Part shown: positions 1-6,435 of the stretch, in pieces
Layout: the number at the start of each line of letters is the position of its first letter
Numbering within the stretch: position 1 is the stretch's first letter
DNA from: JBOGED01 sp050743625
GTDB lineage: Bacteria > Actinomycetota > Nitriliruptoria > Euzebyales > Egibacteraceae
Direction: 5' to 3'
NCBI GenBank assembly: GCA_050743625.1
Contig: JBOGED010000006.1
Location: 1-6,446, forward strand
DNA length: 6,446 nt
Notes under the pieces: model-generated
What the model was told of the DNA's origin: nothing
The model's database searches: none
Seen by the model: the letters and a program-made list of their open reading frames with translations, nothing else
Position numbers and translations under genes: made by a program

Positions 1-727
1 GCTCCTGCCCGTGGGGCTCGCGGCGAGCGTGGCCGTCACCAGGGTCAGCCCCGTGGAGCTGGTCGCCGCCGTCCCCGAGATCGTGGGGCTGTTGCCGCGG
101 TTCGTGCCCCCGGACTTCGCCAGCGTCGCCGGGTCGTTGCCGGGCGCGATGGCCGAGACCGTGGCGATCGGGTTCGCCGCGACGCTCATCGGGACGATCC
201 TCTCGGTACCGATCGCGTTGCTGGCCGCGCGTAACGTCGCCCCGGCGCGCTGGGTCTTCGTCGCCGCGCGGGCGCTCGTCGTCGGGGTGCGCGGCGTGCC
301 CGAGCTGATCCTGGCGGTCGTGTTCGTCGCGGCGGTCGGGCTCGGGCCGTTCCCCGGGGTGATGGCGCTGGGGATCGGCTCAATCGGGCTGCTCGCCAAG
401 CTGCTCGCCGACGCCGTGGAGGAGGTGCGCCAAGGCCCGCGCGACGCGATCGACGCGACCGGCGCGAGCCGCCTCCAGCAGACGGCGACCGCGGTGGTAC
501 CGCAGATGATGCCGGCGTTCATCGGCAACGCCCTCTACCTGCTCGACGTCAACATCCGCAGCTCCGTCGTGCTCGGCATCGTCGGCGCCGGCGGCGTGGG
601 CTTCCTGCTCATCCAGTCGACCCGCACCCTGCGCTTCGACGTCACCGCCGCGATCCTCCTGCTCGTCTTCACCGTCGTCTACGCCATCGAGCGCCTCTCC
701 GGCTGGATCCGCCGCCACCTGATCTAA
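1..727 (+). CDS. phnE: Phosphonate/phosphite-type ABC importer permease, 5'-truncated by window edge
   Basis: This is the inner-membrane permease of a PhnCDE-type importer for phosphonates, phosphite or similar phosphorus compounds. The frame is open to the left edge, so the start is missing. The first GTG at 11 would give 238 residues, but it lies inside what looks like the first membrane segment, and the family usually runs to about 260-280. Counting from 11, the PPDF motif near residue 33, the family-typical AETVAIGF and LAARN stretches, and several hydrophobic segments are visible. The cytoplasmic EAA-like loop that contacts the ATPase lies at about 145-165 (DAIDATGASRLQQ...VVPQ). It is followed by the very characteristic VNIRSSVVLGIVGAGGVG block. 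The gene ends with TAA. Partner phnC and phnD genes would be expected upstream, outside the window. The exact substrate cannot be read from the sequence. No link to the downstream exporter is evident. Confidence 0.88.
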   Translation, partial: LLPVGLAASVAVTRVSPVELVAAVPEIVGLLPRFVPPDFASVAGSLPGAMAETVAIGFAATLIGTILSVPIALLAARNVAPARWVFVAARALVVGVRGVPELILAVVFVAAVGLGPFPGVMALGIGSIGLLAKLLADAVEEVRQGPRDAIDATGASRLQQTATAVVPQMMPAFIGNALYLLDVNIRSSVVLGIVGAGGVGFLLIQSTRTLRFDVTAAILLLVFTVVYAIERLSGWIRRHLI

Positions 728-735
728 GGTCGGGC

Positions 736-793
736 CATAAGAGATGTCATGGGCGCGGTTGCGAAAGTCATTCGGAGCGGTGCAAAAGCTCAT
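736..793 (+). promoter_or_regulatory. Candidate regulator-binding direct repeats upstream of the exporter operon
   Basis: Two 17-bp imperfect direct repeats, 755-771 (GCGGTTGCGAAAGTCAT) and 777-793 (GCGGTGCAAAAGCTCAT), match at 11 of 17 positions without gaps. Their starts are exactly 22 bp apart, about two helical turns. A third, weaker copy sharing the terminal TCAT ends at 750, so TCAT recurs at 747, 768 and 790. The last repeat ends where a -35 element would lie for a weak -10-like stretch around 808-819, the arrangement expected when an activator substitutes for a poor -35. The natural candidate is the LuxR-type regulator encoded at 4145-4750. This is inference from position and pattern only; I find no strong sigma-70 hexamers here. 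Confidence 0.35.
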
Positions 794-851
794 GTCCAAG
801 TCGTGACTATCGCTACTACTGCGCGGGCGCCAACTCCCCGAAGCTTGAGGC

Positions 852-1853
852 ATGAAAACCGCACAAAAGATCGCACCTACCGTCACCACCGTCCCCACCG
901 GCACGGCCATCAGCGTCCGCGACCTACGACAGCGCTATGGCGACTTCGAGGCAGTCCGGGGAATCTCCTTCGACGTCGCCCAGGGTGAACTGTTCGCGCT
1001 GCTGGGCACGAACGGCGCCGGCAAGACCACCACCATCGACACGCTAGGGGGCTTCCGGCGGCCCTCCGGCGGCACTGTCCGGGTTTTCGGGCACGATCCT
1101 TACGGCCAGCCCGCCGAGTTGCGGGCACGGATGAACGCTGTCCTGCAACGCAGCGGGGTCTTCGACGAGCTGACCGTGGCCGAGACCACCGACCTCGCAT
1201 GCGATCTCGCCGCCAGACCCCGCCCTCGCGACGAGGTGCTGGAGATGGTTCATCTCAACGACCAGGCCGATGTACCCGTCCGCCAGCTCTCCGGCGGTCA
1301 GAAGCGCCGTCTGGACCTCGCGCTGGCGATCACCTCGCGGCCGGACGTGCTCTTCCTGGACGAACCGACCGCTGGCATGGATCCGGAGATCCGTTACGCC
1401 ACGTGGGAGCTCATCGGCGATCTCGTCGACGAGGGCGTCACCGTGCTGCTCACCACCCACTACCTCGAGGAGGCCGAGCGGCTGGCGCAGCGGCTCGCGA
1501 TCATGCATCACGGGGAGATCAAGGTCGCTGGCACCCTCGGCCACGTCCTCGCGGGCTGGGGAGACCGGATCCGGTTCCGAATGCCAGACCAGGTGCGTTC
1601 CGACGCGCTGCCAGAGCTGCCAGCCGCCACCTGCTCGGTCGAGGTGCGCAAAGGCCGCCCTTGGGTCACGTACACCGTCAGCCACGACGACAGCGCCGGA
1701 CGCGCGCACCACGCGATGCAAGCGCTGCTCGCCTGGGCCGACCGGCATCGACTCACCCTGGAGAGGCTGGAGGCTCGCGGTGCCTCTCTCGAAGACGTCT
1801 TCCTCACCGTCGCCAACGGCGCCAGCGTCGCAGACCTTGGGAGTAACCGATGA
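852..1853 (+). CDS. ABC exporter ATP-binding subunit (DrrA-like)
   Basis: This 333-residue protein is the cytoplasmic ATPase that would power the exporter formed with the next gene. All nucleotide-binding motifs are present in order: Walker A GTNGAGKT at 52-59, Q-loop Gln99, signature LSGGQ at 146-150, Walker B VLFLDE at 166-171 with catalytic Glu171, D-loop AGMD at 174-177, and H-loop His203 in TTHYLEEAE. Residues from about 225 onward form the extra C-terminal domain typical of drug- and lipid-type exporter ATPases, ending ERLEARGASLEDVFLTV. ATG 852 is the first possible start, because TGA precedes it in frame at 846-848. The only purine-rich ribosome-site candidate (GAGG, 847-850) sits just one base from the ATG, so initiation may be weak or unconventional. 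Its stop overlaps the permease start (ATGA), giving translational coupling. The family exports antibiotics, lipids or peptides; the substrate is unknown. Confidence 0.94.
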   Translation: MKTAQKIAPTVTTVPTGTAISVRDLRQRYGDFEAVRGISFDVAQGELFALLGTNGAGKTTTIDTLGGFRRPSGGTVRVFGHDPYGQPAELRARMNAVLQRSGVFDELTVAETTDLACDLAARPRPRDEVLEMVHLNDQADVPVRQLSGGQKRRLDLALAITSRPDVLFLDEPTAGMDPEIRYATWELIGDLVDEGVTVLLTTHYLEEAERLAQRLAIMHHGEIKVAGTLGHVLAGWGDRIRFRMPDQVRSDALPELPAATCSVEVRKGRPWVTYTVSHDDSAGRAHHAMQALLAWADRHRLTLERLEARGASLEDVFLTVANGASVADLGSNR

Positions 1854-2689
1854 GCACCGCTACCGCCACCGCCACCCGCCGGCCCGTCAACCCAGCGAGG
1901 CAGGCACTGCGACTGACCCGCACCGAGTTCACGCTGCTGTATCGCTACCGGACCGCGTTCTTCTTGGCCGTCGTCATGCCGCTCGTCTTCGTCTTCCCAC
2001 TGATCAACATCGACCAAGGGCAGGTTCTCCCCGGCGTGGACGGCCGGGCGTTCAGCTTCGCGGCGTTCTTTGCGATCTGTGCGACAACCGTAGGCATCTT
2101 GCACGTCTCCAACATCTACGCCGCACGCCGGGAGCAGCTCGTGCTGAAACGGCTCAGGGCTAGCGGGGTGCCGGCCATGGCGATCTTCGGCGGCACCATG
2201 CTGTCGGTCATCGGCATCGTCGGCGTGCAGTCGGTCGCCATCGTCGGCCTCACCGCCGCCATCACAAACGTGGTTCCCGCCGACCCGGTGCTGCTGGTGA
2301 CGTCGATCTTGCTCACCTGCGTGGTGATGACATTGCTTGGTGCCGCGCTCACGCGGTACACCCGGAACGCCGAGAGCACCCAGATGATCAGCATGCTCCC
2401 GTTCTTCTTCCTGATAGCCGCCAGCGGCGCGTTCATCCCGCTGAACGTGATGCCCGAACCGGTCGCGGCCCTCCTGAGGATGTTCCCCACGGCGCCGGCG
2501 GTTGAGCTGGCCCGTAGCGCCTACTTCGGCTACAACCTCTTCGCAGGCGCGCAGACCGTACCGAGCCCATCCACTGGCCTGGACCTGTGGATGGCCTCCG
2601 TCCCGTCGCTGGTGATGTTGGCATCGTGGGCCGTGATCTTGGTCCCCGTACTGCGGCGCTTCCATTGGGATCCACGCGAGGCAGGGTAG
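1850..2689 (+). CDS. ABC-2 type exporter permease (DrrB-like)
   Basis: This 279-residue integral membrane protein is the expected channel-forming partner of the preceding ATPase. About six hydrophobic segments are visible: roughly residues 36-54, 68-87, the 110s-130s, the mid-140s to 160s, a PFFFLIAASGAFIPL segment in the 180s-190s, and a C-terminal one before the closing FHWDPREAG. The cytoplasmic motif AARREQLVLKRLRASG at 91-106 is characteristic of ABC-2 permeases paired with DrrA-type ATPases and is probably at the ATPase interface. The ATG overlaps the ATPase stop by four bases, so no separate ribosome site is needed. The length is normal and no lesion is seen. A diverged relative with the same AARR..L.LKRLRSGE motif lies on the opposite strand at 4782-5523. 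The substrate is not identifiable; small hydrophobic drugs or membrane-active natural products are typical of the family. Confidence 0.93.
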   Translation: MSTATATATRRPVNPARQALRLTRTEFTLLYRYRTAFFLAVVMPLVFVFPLINIDQGQVLPGVDGRAFSFAAFFAICATTVGILHVSNIYAARREQLVLKRLRASGVPAMAIFGGTMLSVIGIVGVQSVAIVGLTAAITNVVPADPVLLVTSILLTCVVMTLLGAALTRYTRNAESTQMISMLPFFFLIAASGAFIPLNVMPEPVAALLRMFPTAPAVELARSAYFGYNLFAGAQTVPSPSTGLDLWMASVPSLVMLASWAVILVPVLRRFHWDPREAG

Positions 2690-2713
2690 CCACCGGGGTC
2701 CCTGGTCCCGCAC

Positions 2714-2753
2714 TGTGCAGGTTCGGTCCGGAATACTGGACCGAACCTGCACA
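2714..2753 (+). terminator. Perfect 16-bp inverted repeat; probable terminator/attenuator or operator
   Basis: The left arm TGTGCAGGTTCGGTCC (2714-2729) and right arm GGACCGAACCTGCACA (2738-2753) are exact reverse complements separated by an 8-nt loop. The element begins 24 bases after the permease stop. As RNA it would be a very stable hairpin, well placed to end or attenuate the exporter transcript before the kinase gene. There is no U-tract after it, which is common for actinobacterial terminators but also leaves open a dimeric DNA-binding site. A GTG lying within the left arm at 2715 opens the kinase frame but is unlikely to be a start, since it would be buried in the stem. Confidence 0.6.
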
Positions 2754-2863
2754 ATGGCGGGTGCGCGGCGGCTCATCAACGCACCTTCAACTCCCGTTCC
2801 ACTCGGTGCTGTCAATCTTGCCGTGGCCGCCGCTCGTGGCGGTGGGCGAGAAGCGCAGTGTGC

Positions 2864-2871
2864 GGGAGAGG
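2864..2871 (+). promoter_or_regulatory. Ribosome binding site deciding the kinase start
   Basis: GGGAGAGG lies eight bases before GTG 2880 and is the best Shine-Dalgarno match in the exporter-kinase spacer. It favours GTG 2880 over the in-frame alternatives GTG 2715 (inside the hairpin), ATG 2754 (at the foot of the hairpin) and GTG 2904. ATG 2922, preceded by GGGGGA, is the only serious competitor and would shorten the protein by 14 residues. Apart from the hairpin and this site I see nothing convincing in 2690-2879, including no clear promoter for the kinase. Confidence 0.6.
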
Positions 2872-2879
2872 CGGGCACA

Positions 2880-4148
2880 GTGAGCGGTTACGTCGGGACC
2901 CTTGTGACTACGGGGGACCCGATGACGGGCGAAGCCGGATCTCCGGCTGGCGGCACGGCCTCGTTATCGAACCGGCTTATCCTTGCTCGGCGGGTCGTGC
3001 TCTGGTCGTTCACCTCCCTCCCGCTGTGCATCGTGGCGGTCCCGCTGCTCGGCATCGTTGGCAGTCCCGAGCCGATCGCGTTCGCTGTGACCGACGTCGT
3101 CGGCGTCGCGGCCTGCGTCGCGGTCGCCCTCCTGTGCCTGCGGATCATGTGGGCCCGCACCAGCTATCCCGCCGCCGTCAGCCGCCGGGACATCGCGCTT
3201 TCGATGCTGACGCTGGCCGCGCTCATTGTGGTCGAGCACGACCGCTCTGTGGCCTTGTTCGCGGCGAGCCTGTGGTGGGCCACCGTGATGGTGACCTCCT
3301 CCACGAAGGCCAAGGTGGGTTACACCCTCGTCCTTATCGCGCTGTTGGTCGGCCTCGGCCTCCTGCAGCAGGGCGTGATCTCGTGGGCTCACACGGCGTT
3401 GGCGGGGCTGTCGTACGGCGGGTTTGCGTCGATCGCGCTGCTCGCGAACTGGAGCGTCCTGCGGTTGTGGGACATCGTCAATGAAGCGTTCGCGGCCCGA
3501 GACGCCCGGGCGCGGCTCGCCGTCACCGAGGAGCGGCTGCGGTTCGCCCGGGACTTGCACGACCTGATCGGGCACAGCCTTTCCGGCATCGCGGTCAGGA
3601 GTGAACTCGCCGCGCGCCTTGCCACGCCTTCCGCGGAGCGGGCGGCGGAGGAGATGGTGTCGGTACAGAGCATGGCCCGTGACGGGCTGCGCGAGATGCG
3701 CCGGGTGGTCGACGGCTACCGGGACGTGGACGTCGTCGAAGAGATCGGCAGCGTCCGGGCGGTGCTGGCCGCGGCGGGGACACGTTGCACCGTGAGCGGG
3801 GATGAAGCTGAGCTGCCGGGTGAACTGCGGGCACTGGCCGCTTGGGTGGTGCGGGAGGGGGCCACCAACGTGTTGCGGCACAGCGCGGCGAGGCTCTGCG
3901 ACATCGCGCTGAAGCGCGAGGATCGCGCGATCATCGTGGAGGTGCACAACGATGGCGTGACGAGGAACGACGACGGGTCCCTTCCCTACGGCACCGGTCT
4001 GACCGGCCTGAACGAACGAGTCGTCGCGGCGGGCGGCACGCTGTCGGCGCGGGGGACGATAGACGGGGGCTTTCTGCTGCGGGTCGTGCTGCCCGCACCT
4101 CCTAGCTCCTCGAGATCGGTTACGGACGAAAAGGGCGGGACCACGTGA
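2880..4148 (+). CDS. Sensor histidine kinase, HisKA_3/DesK-LnrJ type
   Basis: This 422-residue membrane kinase would phosphorylate the response regulator encoded directly after it. The N-terminal half has about six hydrophobic segments (roughly residues 36-60, 67-92, the 100s-120s, the 120s-140s, 145-165 and 170-195) with very short loops. There is therefore no extracytoplasmic sensor domain, and stimuli are likely sensed within the membrane. A short coiled linker (AARDARARLAVTEERLRFA) leads to the dimerisation helix, with phosphoacceptor His227 in RDLHDLIGHSLSGIAV. The ATP-binding domain shows the N-box around Asn330 (REGATNVLRHS) and a G-box from Gly371 (GTGLTGLNERV). All catalytic landmarks are present, so it looks active. 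The last codons overlap the regulator start (GTGA). Intramembrane kinases of this kind next to exporters respond to lipid-targeting compounds in Bacillus (LnrJ); applying that here is inference. The N-terminal boundary is moderately certain. Confidence 0.93.
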   Translation: MSGYVGTLVTTGDPMTGEAGSPAGGTASLSNRLILARRVVLWSFTSLPLCIVAVPLLGIVGSPEPIAFAVTDVVGVAACVAVALLCLRIMWARTSYPAAVSRRDIALSMLTLAALIVVEHDRSVALFAASLWWATVMVTSSTKAKVGYTLVLIALLVGLGLLQQGVISWAHTALAGLSYGGFASIALLANWSVLRLWDIVNEAFAARDARARLAVTEERLRFARDLHDLIGHSLSGIAVRSELAARLATPSAERAAEEMVSVQSMARDGLREMRRVVDGYRDVDVVEEIGSVRAVLAAAGTRCTVSGDEAELPGELRALAAWVVREGATNVLRHSAARLCDIALKREDRAIIVEVHNDGVTRNDDGSLPYGTGLTGLNERVVAAGGTLSARGTIDGGFLLRVVLPAPPSSSRSVTDEKGGTT

Positions 4149-4750
4149 TCAACATCATCCTGGCCGACGATGAATGCCTGGTCAGAGGCGCAATCGCGAC
4201 GCTGCTCAACCTGGAGGGAGACCTGAGGGTCGTCGCCGAGGTGAGCCGCGGCGACGAGGTGCTCGCGGCGGTGGCGAAGCATAAGGCCGACATCGCCGTC
4301 CTCGACATTGAGATGGAAGGCGCGACGGGCTTGGAGGCCGCCGGTCAACTCCAGACGGCCGTCCCGGCGTGCGGTGCGCTTATTCTTACGAGCTTCGGCC
4401 GTCCGGGCTACCTGAGGAGAGCCCTGGCCTCGGGTGTGCGCGGGTTCCTGGGCAAGGACGCTCCTGTGGACCAACTGGCGGGAGCGATTCGCCGGGTCCA
4501 TGGGGGTGGCCGCTACATCGACAGCGAGCTGGCCGCCACCGCGATGACCGCGGGCGACAGCCCCCTGACCGACCGGGAATCGGACGTGCTTCGCGCCGCC
4601 GCCAGTGGCGCCTCCGTCGCCACGATCGCCACTACGCTCTACCTCAGCGAGGGCACCGTCCGGAACTACCTGTCCAGCGCCATCGCGAAGACCGGTGGGG
4701 GCAACCGCATCTCCGCCATCCGCACGGCCCAGGACATGGGTTGGCTATAA
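4145..4750 (+). CDS. LuxR/NarL-family response regulator
   Basis: This 201-residue transcription factor is the cognate partner of the kinase. The receiver domain (about 1-118) has the acidic pocket Asp8/Asp9, phosphoacceptor Asp54 in AVLDIEME, switch Thr82 in LILTSFGRPGY and Lys104 in GFLGKDAP. The LuxR-type helix-turn-helix lies at about 137-199, with SPLTDRESDVLRAAASG and a recognition helix region SEGTVRNYLSSAIAK. All signalling residues are intact. The segment TGGGNR follows the recognition helix, where close relatives commonly carry a more polar LGARNR-like sequence; the effect is unknown. GTG 4145 overlaps the kinase stop, so the pair is translationally coupled. The likely target is the exporter operon at 852-2689, possibly through the repeats at 736-793. 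The gene ends only 31 bases from the restored end of the convergent permease relic. Confidence 0.95.
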   Translation: MINIILADDECLVRGAIATLLNLEGDLRVVAEVSRGDEVLAAVAKHKADIAVLDIEMEGATGLEAAGQLQTAVPACGALILTSFGRPGYLRRALASGVRGFLGKDAPVDQLAGAIRRVHGGGRYIDSELAATAMTAGDSPLTDRESDVLRAAASGASVATIATTLYLSEGTVRNYLSSAIAKTGGGNRISAIRTAQDMGWL

Positions 4751-4781
4751 GTGGTCCCAAGTCTAGGGCCGCCGGCGCGAT

Positions 4782-5523
4782 TCAGGTGCGGGGTGCCCAC
4801 CGGAACAGCCGGGCGGCGATCGCCGCGGGTACGAGCGTCCACGCCGCAAGGATGCCAATCGCCGGCAAGGCGGCCCAGGGCCATGGGGCTTGAGATTGCC
4901 ACGCCAAGCGGACAAGCTCAGCGCGCGCCGCCCGGGAGCGCAAGCTGCAGCGGGCTGGCGTCCGCTCCCGCCCGCATCACCACCACACCCCCAGAGAGAA
5001 GCGCGAAGAAGAACGGGGCAGTCGTGAACTGGGCGTGCTCCGCGCCCTGAGTGATGCAGCTGGTGAGGATCCCGGTGGCGGAGCACATGGCGGCGCCGCC
5101 CAGGATCGCCGCCACCAAGAGGGCGGGCGCGGCGGGCGCGGGCGCTCCGGCTATGGCGGTACCGGTCAGGACGGCCGCCAGTTGCACGAGGGCGAGCAGC
5201 ACGGTTGGCATGGCGATGCCGCCGACGATGGCCGCATCCGACGACTCGCCGCTGCGAAGGCGCTTCAGGGACAGGTCCTGACGCCGGGCCGCGAAGGCGC
5301 TCGTCGTCGTGATGTAAATCGTGAAGCCGAGCAACGCCAAGGTCTGCAGCGTCACGATCGCCGGCCACAACGCGTTGGGGGCCAGCCCGAAGTCGGGTCG
5401 ACCGGTGGCGAGGTAGACCCCAATCGCGAGGGGCACCGCTACGGCGAGCGTGGCCGTCGCCCGGTTACGGCTGACCAGCTTCATCTCCGTGGCGCAGATG
5501 ACCGCCGCATGGCGCAGCATCAC
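4782..5523 (-). pseudogene. ABC-2 exporter permease, frameshifted (second, degraded exporter)
   Basis: Read from GTG 5523 (or ATG 5520), the frame encodes a recognisable ABC-2 permease of 201 residues. It has about five hydrophobic segments and the motif AARRQDLSLKRLRSGE at 78-93, then meets TGA at 4918-4920 right after ALPGGAR. The missing C-terminus continues in another frame down to TGA at 4782-4784: AELVRLAW, then PWAALPAIGILAAWTLV, then the family-typical end ARLFRWAPRT. Adding one GC to the tract at 4921-4928 joins both parts into about 247 residues, the normal size for this family. The lesion removes the last membrane helix and the cytoplasmic tail, so the product is probably non-functional unless the tract is variable or ribosomes shift frame. 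The start overlaps the ATPase stop (GTGA), preserving the ancestral operon coupling. It is diverged from the intact permease at 1850-2689, so it is not a recent duplicate. A sequencing error is an alternative explanation. Confidence 0.85.
4921..4928 (-). repeat. GC-dinucleotide tract at the permease frameshift
   Basis: Four GC units immediately precede the premature stop of the minus-strand permease. One extra unit would change the reading from GGAR-stop to GGARAELVRLAW and continue through the conserved C-terminus. A two-base slip in this tract is therefore the simplest origin of the lesion; a one-base deletion nearby would also restore the frame. Confidence 0.6.
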
Positions 5524-6335
5524 CGCCCGACCTCCTCCCGTTGGTCGACCGGCTCAACCCTGGTGTGCCGTCCACCGGTGTCGTGGCCGGGCTCAGGCGC
5601 GGCACCGCGGCTGACGGCGGTGAAGATCTCCTGCAAACAAGCGTGCTGCGCTCGAAGGCGGCTGAGCTCTAGATGCCGGTCGCGCGCCCAATCGACGACG
5701 GCGCCCAAGTCGCCCTGCAGCGCTGGCGTGCGGCACTCGAAGCGGTTCCTGGCCAGCGCGGCCATGTCGACCTCCCCGACGACTGCGGGCAGGTCGCGCC
5801 AGGACACACCAGCGGGCACGTCGAAGCCGATCCGAGCCGGGTGGCGCGCAAGCAGCTCGTGCAGGGTTCCGATGACCGCAAGCCGTCCCTCGTGCATGAT
5901 CGCCAACCTGTCCGCCAGCGCCTCGGCCTCCTCCAGGTAGTGGGTGGTGAGGATCACCGTGGAGCCGCCATAGACGAGGCCTCGGACGAGGTCCCATACT
6001 CGCTGCCGCGACTCGGGGTCGAGCCCGGTGGTGGGCTCGTCGAGGAACAGCACTTCGGGCCCGCCGAGGATCGCGGTCGCCAAGTCCAGCCGCCGCCTCT
6101 CTCCCCCGGACAGCTGGCTGACGCGGGTCCCTCGGCGATGCTCGAGGTCCACCGCTGCGATGGACGCGTCGGGGTCGCTCGGCCGGCTCGTCAGCTTGGC
6201 CCACATGCGCACCGTCTCTTCCACCGTCAAGTCGCCGGCGCATCCGCTCTCCTGCAGCACCACGCCGGCGCGCCGACCCACACGCGTCCGATCGCGGTGA
6301 GGGTCCATGCCGAGGACGCGAACCCGCCCGCTAGT
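5520..6335 (-). pseudogene. ABC exporter ATPase, N-terminus and Walker A missing
   Basis: The frame contains most of a DrrA-like ATPase: the family-typical TSGRVRVLGMDP that normally sits just after Walker A, a Q-loop LQESG, signature LSGGE, Walker B VLFLDEP, D-loop TGLD, H-loop TTHYLEEAE and a C-terminal domain resembling that of the intact ATPase (WARDRHLELSRL versus WADRHRLTLERL). Homology begins abruptly at Thr (6333-6335). About 70 residues that should precede it, including the GxxGxGKT phosphate loop, are absent. The frame can be extended to an ATG at 6387-6389, but that adds only 18 unrelated residues and is closed by a TGA directly before the ATG, so no full product is possible from this copy. 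Without Walker A it cannot bind ATP normally. The 3' end overlaps the permease start by four bases. Its lost half may lie beyond the right edge if an insertion split the gene, or may be deleted. Confidence 0.88.
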
Positions 6336-6393
6336 CCCGTGTTCCGCACATGGGGTTCGTTCGGCGAGTGGCAGTGGGTGGTGGACCATTCAG

Positions 6394-6415
6394 TTTTGCG
6401 CGCGTACGCGCAAAA
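6394..6415. repeat. Perfect hairpin, 9-bp arms with CGTA loop
   Basis: TTTTGCGCG (6394-6402) and CGCGCAAAA (6407-6415) are exact reverse complements around a 4-nt loop. The element lies just upstream of the chimeric ATPase frame on the minus strand and one base from a second hairpin. It could be a protein-binding palindrome or part of a terminator pair. Confidence 0.6.
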
Positions 6416-6416
6416 G

Positions 6417-6435
6417 GGCAGGCCAACGGCCTGCC
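6417..6435 (-). terminator. GC-rich 8-bp hairpin followed by CTTTT on the minus strand
   Basis: GGCAGGCC (6417-6424) and GGCCTGCC (6428-6435) pair perfectly around a 3-nt loop. Read on the minus strand the stem is followed by CTTTT, the layout of a short rho-independent terminator. It would stop transcription entering from the right edge shortly before the truncated ATPase. The U-run is only four bases, so the call is tentative. Confidence 0.45.

Noticed and set aside
1..851. Functional link between the PhnE-type importer and the exporter operon.
   Set aside because: The families work in opposite transport directions, a 124-base gap with its own repeats separates them, and there is no coupling.
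2809..2846. Second hairpin in the exporter-kinase spacer (CCGCC / GGCGG).
   Set aside because: It has a five-base GC-only stem with mismatched extension, common by chance in DNA of this composition.
1508..2878. Long open frame on the minus strand over the exporter genes (456 codons).
   Set aside because: It lies antisense to two clear ABC genes, has low-complexity His/Arg/Asp-rich translation and no recognisable domain. Such frames are expected opposite GC-rich actinobacterial genes.
2715..2879. N-terminal extension of the kinase from GTG 2715 or ATG 2754.
   Set aside because: GTG 2715 is buried in the 16-bp hairpin and ATG 2754 lies directly at its foot. The extra residues lack domain character, and GTG 2880 has a much better ribosome binding site.
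4753..4770. Possible terminator between the convergent regulator and permease relic (GGTCC / GGGCC).
   Set aside because: It has only five pairs including one G-U, an 8-nt loop and no U-run on either strand, so it is indistinguishable from chance.
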